A stretch of 64,000 bases of DNA, taken from contig JACGWO010000007.1 of assembly GCA_034509735.1 (NCBI GenBank), forward strand, positions 27,432,046 to 27,496,045, written 5' to 3'. The stretch comes from Sesamum alatum. Taxonomy: Eukaryota; Streptophyta; Magnoliopsida; Lamiales; Pedaliaceae. Position 1 is the stretch's first letter. Each line of letters opens with the position of its first letter. The notes beneath the pieces are model-generated. The model saw only the letters and a program-made list of their open reading frames with translations, was not told where the DNA came from and ran no database searches. The position numbers and the translations under genes are program-made. Below are positions 22,868 to 34,639 of this stretch, one piece after another.

Positions 22868-25800
22868 ATGACCAGAGAAGAAGCTCCAGCTTCGAATGAC
22901 GTGATATCAGGTACGATCTTGTTATTTGACGTTGAGGCTTATGTTTTGATTGATCCTGGCTCTACGCATTCATATATATCATCAGAATTTGCATCAAAAA
23001 TACCAGGTGAGAATAGTCCTTTGGGATATAATTTGATGGTTTTTTCTACCTGTGGGAGGGGGTGTAGTAGTGAATAGTGTTAGGAAGGGGAGTTTGGTGA
23101 GGATTGGAGATGTAAATTTTCCTGTGGATCTCGTAGTGATGAATTTGAAGGAATTTGATGTAATTTTGAGGATGGATTGGCTAGCACAACATAAAGCAGT
23201 GGTTGATTGTTATGAAAAGGAAGTGACGATTGAATCTTCCAGCCAGCCAAAAGTAGTATTCGTGGGGGAGCGACAGGTAGTGCCAGTTTGTGTAATATCA
23301 ACCATGGAGGCAAGAAGATTAATGCTAGAAGGATGTGAGGCATATATGGCTCATGTGATAGATGCAAAGAAGGTTAATCTCACGTTAGAGGAAATTCCTA
23401 TAGTGAGAGATTTTCCTGAAGTGTTCCCTGATGACTTACCAGGTTTGCCACCACATAGGGAAGTGGACTATACGATAGAAACTCTTCCAGGAGTTGCCCC
23501 GATTTCTATTGCACCGTATAGAATGGCCCTAGTGGAATTGTAAGAACTTAAGAAACAAATAGAAGAATTGTTGGAGAGATGATTTATCAGACCGAGTACT
23601 TCACCGGGGGGCACCAGTGCTATTTGTGAAGAAGAAGGATGGCAGTATGAGATTGTGTGTCGACTACCGCCAGTTGAATAGGGTGACAGTGAAGAATAAA
23701 TCCTTTGCCGAGGATTGATGACTTACTGGACCAATTGAAGGGGGCTACAACTTTTTCAAAGATTGACTTGAGGTCTGGGTATTGGAAGTTGAGGATAGCA
23801 GAAAATGACATACCAAAAACAGCTTTTCGCACACGTTATGGTCACTATAAGTTCTTGGTAATGCCATTTAGGTTAACAAATGCACCGGCATCGTTTATGG
23901 CATTGATGAATCGTACATTCCACGAGTACCTGGATCAGTTTGTTATTGTTTTTATAGATGATATTTTGGTGTACTCGAGGAGCCGGGAGGAGCATGAACA
24001 ACATCTAAGGATAGTGTTACAGATCTTGAAGGAGAAAGAGCTTTATGCTAAACTAAGCAAATGTGAATTCTGGATAATTCAGGTAGTTTTCTTCGGGCAT
24101 GTGATATCGGGTGATGGGGTTATGCCCGACCCTTCAAAAGTGAAAGTTATTATGGAATGGAGAGTACCAAAGAATGCGACTGAAGTTCAAAGTTTCTTGG
24201 GGTTAGCAGGGTACTATAGGAGATTCGTCGAGTGTTCCTCCATAATGCCGATCCTTTGACAAGTTACTAAGGAAGGGAGTAATATTTCAGTGGACTGAAC
24301 AGTGCCAACAAAGTTTTAATGTTGAAGAAAAGACTGACCTCAACTCCGATTTTGGTTTTGCCGTCTGGTAGTGGTGGATATGTAGTGTACACGGATGCTT
24401 CAAAGCAGGGTTTGGGTTGTGTATTAATGCAGAACGAAAAAGTAATTGCCTATACATCTCGTCAGTTGAGGACTCATGAGTTGAATTATCCCACACATGA
24501 TTTGGAGTTGGCCGCAGTAGTGCATGCATTAAAGATATGGAGACATTATTTGTATGGAGAAAAATTTTAGATTTTCACTGATCATAAGAGTTTGAAGTAT
24601 ATTCTGATGCAAAAGGAACTGAATTTGAGACAAGGGAGATGGATAGAACTGCTGAAGGATTATGACTGCACTATTGATTATCATCCAGGGAAAGCAAACG
24701 TGGTAGCAGATGCTTTAAGTAGAAAGAGCTCAAGTACATTAGCCAGTTTGGGGAGTCACGATCTGACATTGTTGCTGGAAATGAGATCTATGAATGCGAA
24801 ATTAGAAGTTGATAAGATGACGGGATTGTTGGCAGCTTGCAACCTAAGCCAGACTTTGTGGATCAAATCAAAGAAGCACAGACTCGGGATCTTTTCTTAT
24901 TACGGATGCTGGAGAAAGTGAAACACGGTAAGAAGTCAAATTTTTCGATAAGAGCTGATGGAGTGATAGTGAACGGGGAGCGAATTTGTGTACCCGATGT
25001 AGATGGGTTACGAAGAGAGATCTTGCGAGAAGCTCATAATGCACCATATTCCATGCATCCTGGTATTACAAAGATGTATCGAAATTTAAGACCGTACTAC
25101 TGGTGGCAGACAATGAAGAAGGATACGGCAGAGTTTGTGGCCAAATGTCTGACATGTCAGCAGGTAAAAGCAGAACATCAGGCGCCAGCAGGTAAACTTT
25201 GGCCTTTATCCATACCAGAATGGAAGTGGGAAAAGATTACTATGGATTTTGTCGTAGGGTTGCCACGTACACTTAGGAAGCATGATGCTATTTGGGTAAT
25301 TGTAGATAGACTAACGAAATCAACACATTTCTTGCCAATACGACTAGGTGATTCTCTGGATAAGTTAGCCGAGTTGTATGTTTCCGAAATTGTGAGATTA
25401 CGTGGTGTGCCTGTATCTATTGTGTCAGACAGAGATCCTCGATTCACCTCACATTTTTGGAGAAGTTTACAAAGGGCAATGGGCACAAATTTACATTTCA
25501 GTACTGCATTTCATCCTCAAACAGATGGGCAGTCAGAAAGAACAATTCAGACCCTGGAAGATATGATGAGGGCTTGTACAATAGAGTTTAAGGGCAACTG
25601 GGATGATCATCTACCTTTGATGGAGTTTGCCTATAACAATAGTTTTCATTCTAGTATCAGTATGGCCCCGTACGAAGCTTTATATGGAAGGAGATGTTGC
25701 AGTCCAGTATGTTAGGATATGGAGGGATCACGACAGCTGGAAGGTCCGAAATTGGTGCAAGAAACGGTGGAAAAGATGCAGATAGTGAAAAAGTGTCTGA

Positions 25801-26255
25801 AAGTAGCTCAAGATCGACAAAAAAGTTATACGGATAAACACCGAAGGGATATGGGATATGAAATAGGTGATAAGATTTTTCTGAAGGTAGCTCCATGGAA
25901 GGGGATCTTAAGATTTGGCAAGCAAGGGAAGTTGAGTCCGAGATATATTGGGCCGTATGAAATTATTGAAAGAATTGGGCCATTAGCGTATCAACTAGTA
26001 TTGCCACCAGAGTTGTCATGGATACATGATGTTTTTCATGTTTCGATGCTACGACGATATCGATCTGATCCTAGCCACGTCATTCATGAACCAGACATAG
26101 AGATTTTCGAGGAGTTGACATATGTAGAAGAGCCAACGGAGATTCTAGACAGAAGTATAAGAAAATTGAGAAATAAGGAGATATCTATGGTGAAGGTGAA
26201 GTGGAGTCATCATTCTCCGAGAGAGGCGACATGGGAAGTAGAGGAGCATATGTGA
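22868..26255 (+). pseudogene. Gypsy pol: protease, RT, RNase H, integrase, partial chromodomain, broken
   Basis: Protease: VLIDPGSTHSYIS near 22945 carries DPG where active retropepsins have [19 protein letters not shown] near 23655, then a frameshift near 23700, [15 protein letters not shown], and the catalytic FIDDILVYS near 23950-23980. RNase [16 protein letters not shown] near 24385, [11 protein letters not shown], a stop at 24568-24570. Integrase: the HPGITKMYRNLRPYYWW zinc region near 25055, MDFVVGLP, SDRDPRFTS and DGQSERTIQT with the D,D,E residues, ending at a TAG at 25713-25715. C-terminal: GDKIFLKVAPWKGI, LSPRYIGPYEI, HDVFHVSMLR and a partial chromodomain up to 26255. Confidence 0.9.
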
Positions 26256-26320
26256 GACAAATATCCCTATTTATTCAAGTGAACGGGTAAGTTAGTTAAA
26301 TTTCGGAGACGAAATTTTTA

Positions 26321-26528
26321 TGAGGGGAGAATTGTGACGTTCGTAGAATTTTATAAATAATTGAGAGTTTAATTAGTAATTATTAAGAAAAATTTTGTTT
26401 TAATTATAAATAAATTAGAGGTTGAAATTGGAATATGATAAAACTTGAACAGAGTAAATTGAAACTCATTATAATATTTGGGAGCGAATCAAATTAATTA
26501 TGTAATATATATATGTATAATAATATAA

Positions 26529-26563
<35 letters not shown>

Positions 26564-28054
26564 TATATATAATAATATAATATATATATATATGTATAAA
26601 CCGAAAGTGGAGTGGGAGTCACCCATTACCTCACCATTAGTAATAAATTAGTAATAAAAAAATATAGGTGTGTATCACTAAAACACAATTCAACTTACAC
26701 ATTTTCCTTCAACATTTCTTCAACATTCAAGTTTCTCTCCGGAAGGTGAAAAATCAGGACGTGACGATAGAGTGGAGGGTTGAACAGCTCTTCGTGTTGA
26801 CAGACAATTTTGAGAGTGGAGGTAAGTATAGCTAATTGGCTTATATATATATATATATATATTTATATGAATATAAATATTATTTGTTGGATTTATATAT
26901 ATAAATACTTATATGCTTATGTGAGTATTTATGTTGAATGTTGGATATATATAGAAATATTTATATGGATTGTTTGTATACTCGATCATGGATGTCGATT
27001 GTTATTAAGATTATCTTTATATCTGTGGAATTGCTATTATGTGCTAAAGTGTGATTGTGCTGCACAGAAGTTGGTTGAATGATTGTGGGGTTGTATAATT
27101 GATTGTGATATGAAATCAAATAGGAATGGTATTGACGAGTGAATGATTATTAAATGAAACAATGGCTTAACTAACTGGGGAGCATACTCAATGGCTTTAG
27201 AATGATACGATCGATGACGAGTTGTGTGCTGTCATTGATCAATGGAGATGGTGGGATACACACGAGCTGTGTGCTGTGTGGTATCAGTGAGGATGGGATA
27301 CACACGAGCTGTGTGCTGTGTGGTATCAGTGAGGATGAGATACACACGAGTTGTGTGTTGTGTGATATCAGAAAAGAAAAGAGAGTGAAAAAAAAAAGAG
27401 TATTGTGATTGTGATGATGATGAGGGTGATAGCCGGCAGAGCTCATTGCGTGATGCACTCCAGGTTGGTTAAGCAGGGCTCTAATGAAACACCTAAAATG
27501 CCTCTATTATGTCGTGAGTTAATATCTTATTGTAGCTATGTGATTTCTTATTCGCTGTAATATATGTCGCATGCTGGTTGTGTTGGTATAAATGCTTTAT
27601 ACTTGACTGGTTGCTCGTATACTTATATATAGACCGAACGACTATAGTTATTGAGTAGGCAGCTCATTCCTTGCCACATACGTTTCAGGAGATAGGTGGC
27701 ACGGACTAATACTATTAGATCTTGAGTCGTGCTGTGAAATTGAATAGTTGGGTCAGCCGTGACATCGGAGGTAGAAGTTTTTAGGCTATGTAATTAAAAT
27801 ATCCTAGTATTGTAGAGCTTGTCGTAAGACTTTGGACAGTTGGACGTTGGTTATCTTTTTCTTAAGTTATGTACAGTGGTGGGAAGTAAATATAAGGTTT
27901 TGGCTATGTTTATGATCTAATATCGTATATATATTTATATTTATTTGTTATGTTGGTAAAACATAATCTATATTACGTTATGGAATGAGTTGAGATTAAG
28001 AAAATGGAAGATTAATTAGTGGTAACTAGGTGTCGTACTGTAGGGAGTGTTACA
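26321..28054 (+). repeat. Polypurine tract and 3' LTR of the Tekay-like element
   Basis: The purine tract TGAGGGGAGAAT (26321-26332) primes plus-strand synthesis and is followed immediately by the LTR (26333-28054, 1,722 bp, TGTGAC to GTTACA). The 42-bp repeat array recurs at 27247-27376. GTTAA after 28054 is the target duplication. Confidence 0.9.
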
Positions 28055-28558
28055 GTTAATTTATATATTTTATTTTTATTTCTAATATATTTTAAAATAT
28101 AAAAAATTATTTATGATATGTACAGAGGGATGGCAACTAGTTAAAAGAAAGGAATTGAATGCTAGAAGTAAAATATGGGGATTGTGACGGCGGAGGTCGG
28201 CGACTGGTGGTGTTATCTGATATGGGTGCAAGAGAGAGAAATGTGGTAGTGTATGTGTGCTTGTGTTTGTGTGTGTGTGTGTGTATGTGTTCGGTGAAGC
28301 CAAGTGTAGTGGAGTGAGTTTCTTTTTTTTTTTTTTTTAATTTTATGGGTTGAACCCATTACAACCCATATTGGGCCCATATCCAACCCACATCAAACCC
28401 ATATTCAACCCATATCCAACCTATATAGTATTTAATTTTATTTAATTTTAACCCATATCAACCCACTTTAAAATATAACCAACCCAACCCAACCCAAAAT
28501 TAATTGGGTTGGGTTGAACCCACGGGCTTTAACCCATCTTGCCACCCCTATTAAATCC

Positions 28559-30360
28559 CTTATATAATCATGTCTTAGGTTAATATGTCTAATTTTTCCT
28601 TTATATAGTTTAATGAGAGCTCTATACATAACTGCCTCTCTATCACAAAGCAAAAAAATTGCTGATGTTGGTTGTGGCCACAACTTAATATCTAATAACT
28701 AATCCCTTAGTCATTCAACCTCTTTGCTTGTTGTTTCCAACGCAACAAACTCCGCTTCAATTATAGAATTAGTTGAATAATTTTGTTTCTTGGAAGCCCA
28801 TGCAACTGCTCCCCCAGCAAGAGTGAAAATCCATCCAGATGTGGACTTATTATTTCCAATACTAGTTATCCAACTAGCATCATAATAGCCCTCTAGTAGC
28901 TAAGAAAATCTAATATAAAAGAGTCCCAAATTCATAGTTCCTTTGAGATATTAAAAACTCTTCTAATTCCTTTACAATGTTCAATACTGGGATTGTTCGT
29001 AAACCTTGATAGTTTGCAAAGTGAAAAGCAATATCTGGTCTATTACAAAGACATGGCGTACATTAGACTTTCAATTGCACTAGTATATTCTAAATGTGCA
29101 ATTATTCTACCAGTAATTTTCACGAGTGAAAATGAAACATCATAAGGGGTGTTGGCTGCTTTAATATTCAATTGATTAAACTTATTTAATATAGTCTCTA
29201 TATAATGAGACTGGCTTAAAGCAAAACTCCCGCAATGTGTTTTCACTTTTATACCCAAAATAGTATCTACTTCACCTAAGTCTTTTATTTTGAATTGAGA
29301 GCATATATACTTTTCGATTTCATTTACTCCATGCATATTAGTCCCAATGGTTAACATATCATCGACATACAACAAATAATAACAATGTAATCAACATTAA
29401 ATTTTGAATAAATGCATTTGTCAGTTGTATTATGCTAAATCCAAAAGATAATATTACAATATCAAACTTTTTGTGCCACTATTTTGGTGTTTGTTTTAAT
29501 CCATACAAGGATTTTACTATTTACAAACTTTAGTTTCATTTTCGGGTAGAGCGAAGCCTTCGGGTTGTTCCATGTATAGTTGATCACTCAATTCACCATT
29601 TAAGAAAGCTGTGGTTATATCCATTTGATGTACACTCAATTTATAAATTGACGCTAGAGCTAAAAGTACTCTAATAGATGCTATTTGGGCTATTGGTGCA
29701 TAAGTGTCAAAGTAATCCATACCTTCCTTTTGTTTAAAGCCTATAACAACTAATCTTGCTTTAAACATACTTTCTCCTAAACACCTATTTACATCCTACA
29801 GCTTTTGAACCAAGAGGTAAGTCTATAAGGACCCCAAATATTATTTGCTAATAATGAGTCCATTTCATCATTGACTGCCTCTTTCCAAAAAGCGACATCT
29901 CTTGAAGCCATTGCTTCAGTAAATGTCTTAGGATCACCTTCTATGGTTAGTGGAATCGGTATTTTATTAAGTACGATATTTCTATCACTTTCAACAATGA
30001 TGTATAAGAAATCAGGATCTAATTTCTTTCCTTTTCTTAGTCTTTGGCTCTTTCTAAGTTTAGTGGGAGCGCCAACCAATGCCATTTTATTACTCGTTTC
30101 AGAAGTAGGATCTACTGTTGGTGCTTGAGTAGGCTAAAAAAGATAATATCCAGTGAATTTATTTTCAAAGAATTCTACATCTCTTGATTTTATAATTATG
30201 TTTGAATCTAAGTCCAAAAGTATATACGCATTTGAATTTTCAGCATAAACCAAAAGTACACTTTTTATAGCTCTTGGTCCTAATTTTGTTCTCTTAGGGT
30301 CAGAAACTCTACAAAAGGCCAAGCAATCTAAACTTTAAGATAATTTACAGTCTAGGAGGG
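28559..30360 (-). pseudogene. Copia element A: integrase C-terminus, RT, RNase H (minus strand)
   Basis: Reading down from 30360: the integrase end LAFCRVSDPKRTKLGPRAIK near 30320-30270, SRDVEFFENKF; the linker KLRKSQRLRKGKKL near 30060; RT with WKEAVNDEMDSLL near 29880, KARLVVIGFKQKEGMDY at 29768, HQMDITTAFLNGELS, QLYMEQPEGFALP; LYVDDMLTIG near 29370 (catalytic YVDD); and RNase H with IIEAEFVAL-type sequence near 28760 and IRHINLRHDYIRDLI up to 28559, where the hAT element begins. Stops and frame changes between blocks show decay. Ty1/copia order of integrase before RT is clear. Confidence 0.85.
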
Positions 30361-30699
30361 GGTGAGTGTTTTTACATTCAAGTTTGTCCTACATTGGAAG
30401 CTTATATACAACATAAACTCCTTATATTAAGTTCAATATTAAAGTTGTGTTTGAAGTGTTATAAAGACTAGAGTGAACATAGGATTGCCCCACATGCGCG
30501 CCACCGCCACCGCTGCCGCCACCCGCCCGTCCCGCTCGCTCCGGCTCCGACAGTGGGTGTTAAGGCGTTAGGGCAAATATTTCCGTCTTAGTATATATTT
30601 TTTTGCAAAAAAACATTTGGATTTTCAGTATTATATTAAAATAGGTTTTAAAGTCAAAATGTTTTAACATTTGCTGTCATCAAAACAACCATGTACCTA
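30361..30699. other. Junction and leader between two opposed copia fragments, GC-rich spot
   Basis: Probably LTR or leader of copia fragment B: TCCTACATTGGAAG near 30390 resembles copia LTR sequence. A sharply GC-rich run of GCC triplets lies at about 30496-30552 amid AT-rich DNA. No primer site or LTR boundary could be placed. Confidence 0.4.
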
Positions 30700-32105
30700 A
30701 TGATCAAATAGGTCGAGGAGCTATTTTTTTCAACAATGTCAAATACGCTCTTCGATGTCTATCCTTCCGACTCTTACACTGCAAAATCACTGTGGGATGA
30801 GTTGGACAGGAAATATAATACTGAAGAGCAAGGGCTCGAAAAGTATTCTATTTCCAAGTTCATGAGGTATTAGATGGTCGAGGGAAGGTCTGTAGTTGAA
30901 TAGACACATGGGATTATCAATCTTGAGCATGCTCTGTCTGATGCTGAGATGAAGCTTCCCGAGAAGTTTCTAGTCATGTTCATAGTGGACAAATTTCCCA
31001 AATTTTGGGAAAGTTTTGGCATGAGACTTAAACACCAGAAAGGGAGATTGTCTCTAGATGATCTCATGGTCGCAATCAGTATTGAGGAAGAGCATAGGAA
31101 TCAAACTCATAAGATGTCTGTTGAGCATCAGCCTAGGGCCAATTTAATAACAGCGAAAAAGAAAGTAAATACTGCGAACCCGAACTCAAAAATCATCAAT
31201 AAAGGCAAGGCCATTAAAAACAAAAAACCAAAAGCAAGCAAACCCTGCTGGAACTGTGGGCAAGTGGGACAGTGGGCCAAGGATTGTCCTGAGAAAATGG
31301 CCGACACTGGGCAGGCTGTTGTCAATAGAGGTTTTAGCGGTGCTAGCACCTCAAGAGCAACTAAAGGGTATGTTTCTGTACAACCCGAACTCCTTACTAT
31401 TTATGAACCTTTTGATTGGTTGATTGACACTGGTACAAATGTGCACGTTTGTGCTGATAAATCGCATTTTGTGTCTTATCAGGCCATCAATGGAAGGACA
31501 GTAAGTATGAGGAACTCCAGTAGAGCTGAAGTACTTGGGATAGGAAGCGTGGACTTGAAGTTTTCTTCAGGGCGCATTCTGTCTTTGAAAAGAGTTCACC
31601 ATGTACCTAATGTTAGGAGAAATATTATAAATGGTTCTGTAATAGTTAGTGAGGGTTGTGAATTATCCTTTAAATTCAATAAAGTTGTAAGTTATTTGTC
31701 TATGGCTTGTTTAAAGTTCGAGTTGAATGTAATAAAATTGATGTTTCTGATTCTATTGTTTTGAATGTCGAATCTACTTCTCTGTGGCATAGTAGATTAG
31801 GTCATTCAAATTTGGGTTCAATCAAACGAATGATGAATCTTGCTTTAATACGTAGTCATGAAACTGAATGAGGTCACAAATGCCAAATTTGTGTAGAAGC
31901 TAAACAAGTTAGGAAACCCTATCAATCACTTGAAAGGGATTCGAAAATACTTGATTTAGTTCACACTGATATTGTGAGTTCAATGGGATTTTGACTAGGG
32001 ACCATAAGCGATATTTTATTACCTTTATAGATGATTGTAGTAGATATTATTATGTGTTTCTTATTCGTAATAAGGATGAAGCCTTAGATAAATTTATTTT
32101 GCTTA
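30700..32105 (+). pseudogene. Copia fragment B: gag, protease, N-terminal integrase (plus strand)
   Basis: UBN2-type copia gag begins near 30737 (LFDVYPSDSYTAKSLWDELD), has a TAG near 30870 and TAG near 30901, then runs open through KLPEKFLVMFIVDKFP. The knuckle CWNCGQVGQWAKDC near 31245-31290 has Gln where the zinc-binding His is expected. Protease DWLIDTGTNVHVCAD lies near 31410-31455. Past a frameshift, the pre-integrase block LWHSRLGHSNLGSIKR is near 31785 and CQICVEAKQVRKPY near 31880, then LDLVHTDIVSS and FITFIDDCSRYYYVFLI. Homology stops near DEALDKFILLKK at about 32105, before the integrase core is complete. Confidence 0.82.
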
Positions 32106-32289
32106 AAAAACGAGGCATAAACCCAAACTGATAAGAAACCACCAAGTCTGTGTACAAGGCTGGAGGGTGAGGCCGTGTAGGCACACTTGCTGATCCTGAT
32201 CAACCAAACACTACACACAGGAAATCGAACAACATCATCAAAAGAAAAATGAGAGAATAACCCAAAGGAGAAGAAAGAGGTCAGAGAAA

Positions 32290-32694
32290 CAATGATCAAA
32301 AGTCGTGAGGCTCCGCAACATTTACGCCGAATGGCAACGGTTTGTTCTGCTTCTCCTACTCCTTCATCACTGCCACACCTACTTCCTCCATCGTATACCC
32401 CTTGTACACCGACCTCCATGCTGCATTAGCCTCATCAATATTGACGTTCAACGACGGAGCTACCGTAGTGACGTACCTGAAGTTCGTCCTAACTTTTGCA
32501 GCGGGAAGATTCCTCGCCACCTCATCATACGCCAACGCCACCTCCACCGTTGTTTTGAACGTGCCTAGACACTTCCTCTTGTTTTTCGACTCGCATATCA
32601 TGGCACCGTACCTACCCAATCACTCCTCGACACTTTGGAAATACGACAACGGTCAACCACCAATGGCGTCGTTTTCACTGTTTTCAATCTCCAT
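32290..32694 (-). pseudogene. AP2/ERF transcription factor pseudogene
   Basis: A minus-strand reading frame carries most of an AP2/ERF DNA-binding domain: GRYGAMICESKN near 32615, KCLGTFKTTVEVALAYDEVA and RTNFRYV near 32480. The family has W-LGTF-TAEEAA-AYD-AA at the same place; the conserved Trp is Cys here. The likely start, MEIENSENDAIGG, uses the ATG at 32694 and meets a stop after 13 codons; a second stop follows and the first AP2 strands are out of frame. ERF proteins activate or repress GCC-box and stress genes in the nucleus; this copy cannot bind normally. The promoter appears retained (see 32797-32804). It sits next to copia fragment B, which may have disrupted it. Confidence 0.72.
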
Positions 32695-32796
32695 TGTTGA
32701 GCAAGTGAGAAGATAGCCTCGTTAACGAAGGAGTTAGAACTTGAAAAAGTTTCGAGGTGGAACTTGGAAGTGTAACGAAGGATTCCTGGGGAGGCT

Positions 32797-32804
32797 TATT
32801 TATA
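32797..32804 (-). promoter_or_regulatory. TATA box of the AP2/ERF pseudogene
   Basis: TATAAATA on the minus strand lies 103 bp upstream of the ATG at 32694, a normal distance for a plant gene with a short leader. It suggests the pseudogene arose in place and not as a processed copy. Confidence 0.5.
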
Positions 32805-32829
32805 CTGCTTTCTTATTAATTGCAAAGAT

Positions 32830-34639
32830 TTTTCATGTGAGTTTTTCCTGTTCTGAAAATAATTATATCAAAAAATATATTAAATTAAGTATGTGGAAAA
32901 CTGTATTTGATTAATTAATCTACATATTTCATGAAAATGTAATTAAATCGAATCCATTGAGATCATGACAATTTATGCAATCCTCATCGAAATTAATCCT
33001 ACTTTCTTGGTCAATTTCTATGTCTAATTCCCAACTTTCTAACATGGAATTTCACTTTTCAGTACTTCACTCAAAGTTTTAGACATGCAAACACGTGGCC
33101 AACATATTCACAAGATAAATAAGTGCTCAGAAATTAAATCAGATCAATTCACATGAGATAGAAAAAGAAAACTAGAATAATTTCATTAATCTATCAAAGA
33201 GTTCAACATGATTCCAGCACGAAGATTCTACTTAGCCATAAAGTTAACAAAAAAGTAGAATAAATATTCTAGGGAATACATCAAGCAAAGTGCTTAAAAG
33301 AAGATAGGATTGGGAAGAACTGTAATACGATCGTCTTTTTTTCTAAAATTATTTTTTATGCCTTAGATTAATTTGGAAATGGTTTCCAAACAAACAAAAC
33401 CAAATTTTGTACATTGGATGTATGGTTGATATCCATATTTTTAATTGCATTATTCATATGGTATTTTCTGCATATAATTTTAGATATTGGATATCTGTTA
33501 ATAAATGCATGCATTGTATTTAAACCCCTTTAATTCACCATCAATAAAACATTCTTTACAAATCCCTGTAAAAAAACACATTCTTTACGAATTGCTTCTT
33601 TTAGATAGGAAATGGTGACTGCAGTAATTGATGGATAATATAATTCTAGTAATGCACCTGCTGCAACAACCTACCAAATAAGGGCATGGGACGATCAAGA
33701 AACAAGTCCATTTTAGGCATGATGAAGAAAAATGTATACTGAAATAAATAACATGACATAAAACAATTGTGTTTGGAATAATTATTTCTGAAGCAACCAC
33801 ATGTACATGAAGAATATAACATCACCGGCATAACCTATTAGCTAATAAACAAACACCTATAAAGTACAAACTGATACAGCAAAATGAATTTCTACCAAAT
33901 CATTCCATGCTATTTTTGCATAGATGTTCTCTCATAAAAACAAAAAAGTGTGGCCACTAGTACATTACATGTGATCTCAGAAGATCCTCTTCCACCACAT
34001 TATCATTAACAGTTGTTCCCTCATTTTTCAAAAAGCAAGTAAGCGAAACTACACAACACTAGCCCTTCTCTGGTAACCCAAAATATAGCAAGCTTGTCTA
34101 GTGCACTTTGTCTTCTGCAATATCTGTAAACAATCACTTCTTAAATAATGATAAAAGTGGAATAGAGGGACTAAATTTAGCCTTTCATTATTTATTTATT
34201 TTTTTATCCTTATAGCAGGCTAACCCTTTATTGCATCATTTCTCTATACATGAGTGGACCAAAACCAACTCAAGTGAAAATATAAGGAAAACATACCGAA
34301 AATGGGCGTAACTTATGCTTTGTATGTCAAAAGAGTTTTGTATGTCAAAAGAACAACTATGTTATGCATAGTCGCAATGGCATTGACGTGTGGATCACAT
34401 TACCTTTTCTGCATTTATTTGAAACAGAATTTCGACATATATAGATACCTACCTGCCTGTATGGATTTTAAAATGTAATACATATGTCGCATATCATAAT
34501 AAGTGACCTTCATATTGGGCGAGATGCTTATTAAGAAAGAAATTATGGTTTCTTACCACCAAAAAAAAAAGAAAAAGGAAATTTAAATTCAAGAGAACAT
34601 GCAAGGCTCAGATCTACATTCAATCTGGCACTGCGCGTG
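32830..34639. other. Intergenic, nothing recognised
   Basis: AT-rich DNA upstream of the AP2/ERF pseudogene. Short ORFs only, no motif or repeat with clear ends. Confidence 0.5.

Larger units (their letters stand above)
19689..28054 (+). mobile_element. Ty3/gypsy LTR retrotransposon, Tekay/Del-like chromovirus, inactive
   Basis: Complete structure: two LTRs beginning TGTGAC and ending GTTACA, an initiator tRNA-Met primer site, gag, then protease, RT, RNase H, integrase and a partial chromodomain, a polypurine tract and a perfect 5-bp target duplication GTTAA (19684-19688 and 28055-28059). It sits inside the hAT element. Domain order and the C-terminal DRSIRKLRNKEI/VKVKWSHHS motif fit the Tekay (Del) chromovirus clade. 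Many frameshifts and stops in the coding part. Confidence 0.9.
19344..28550. mobile_element. hAT-type non-autonomous element, split by a gypsy insertion
   Basis: The left end TATGGGTGGCAAATGGCGGG and the right end (complement TAGGGGTGGCAAGATGGG) are hAT-like terminal inverted repeats, with GGGTTGGGT-rich subterminal sequence at both ends (19348-19470 and 28347-28545). The flanks TTAAATTC (19336-19343) and TTAAATCC (28551-28558) match at 7 of 8 bases, the 8-bp duplication of hAT elements. Only about 840 bp belong to the element itself (19344-19688 and 28060-28550); no transposase is present. A GT microsatellite lies at about 28262-28284. A GAGGGTGTTTGG motif near 19502 recalls the Harbinger MITE terminus. 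Confidence 0.82.
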
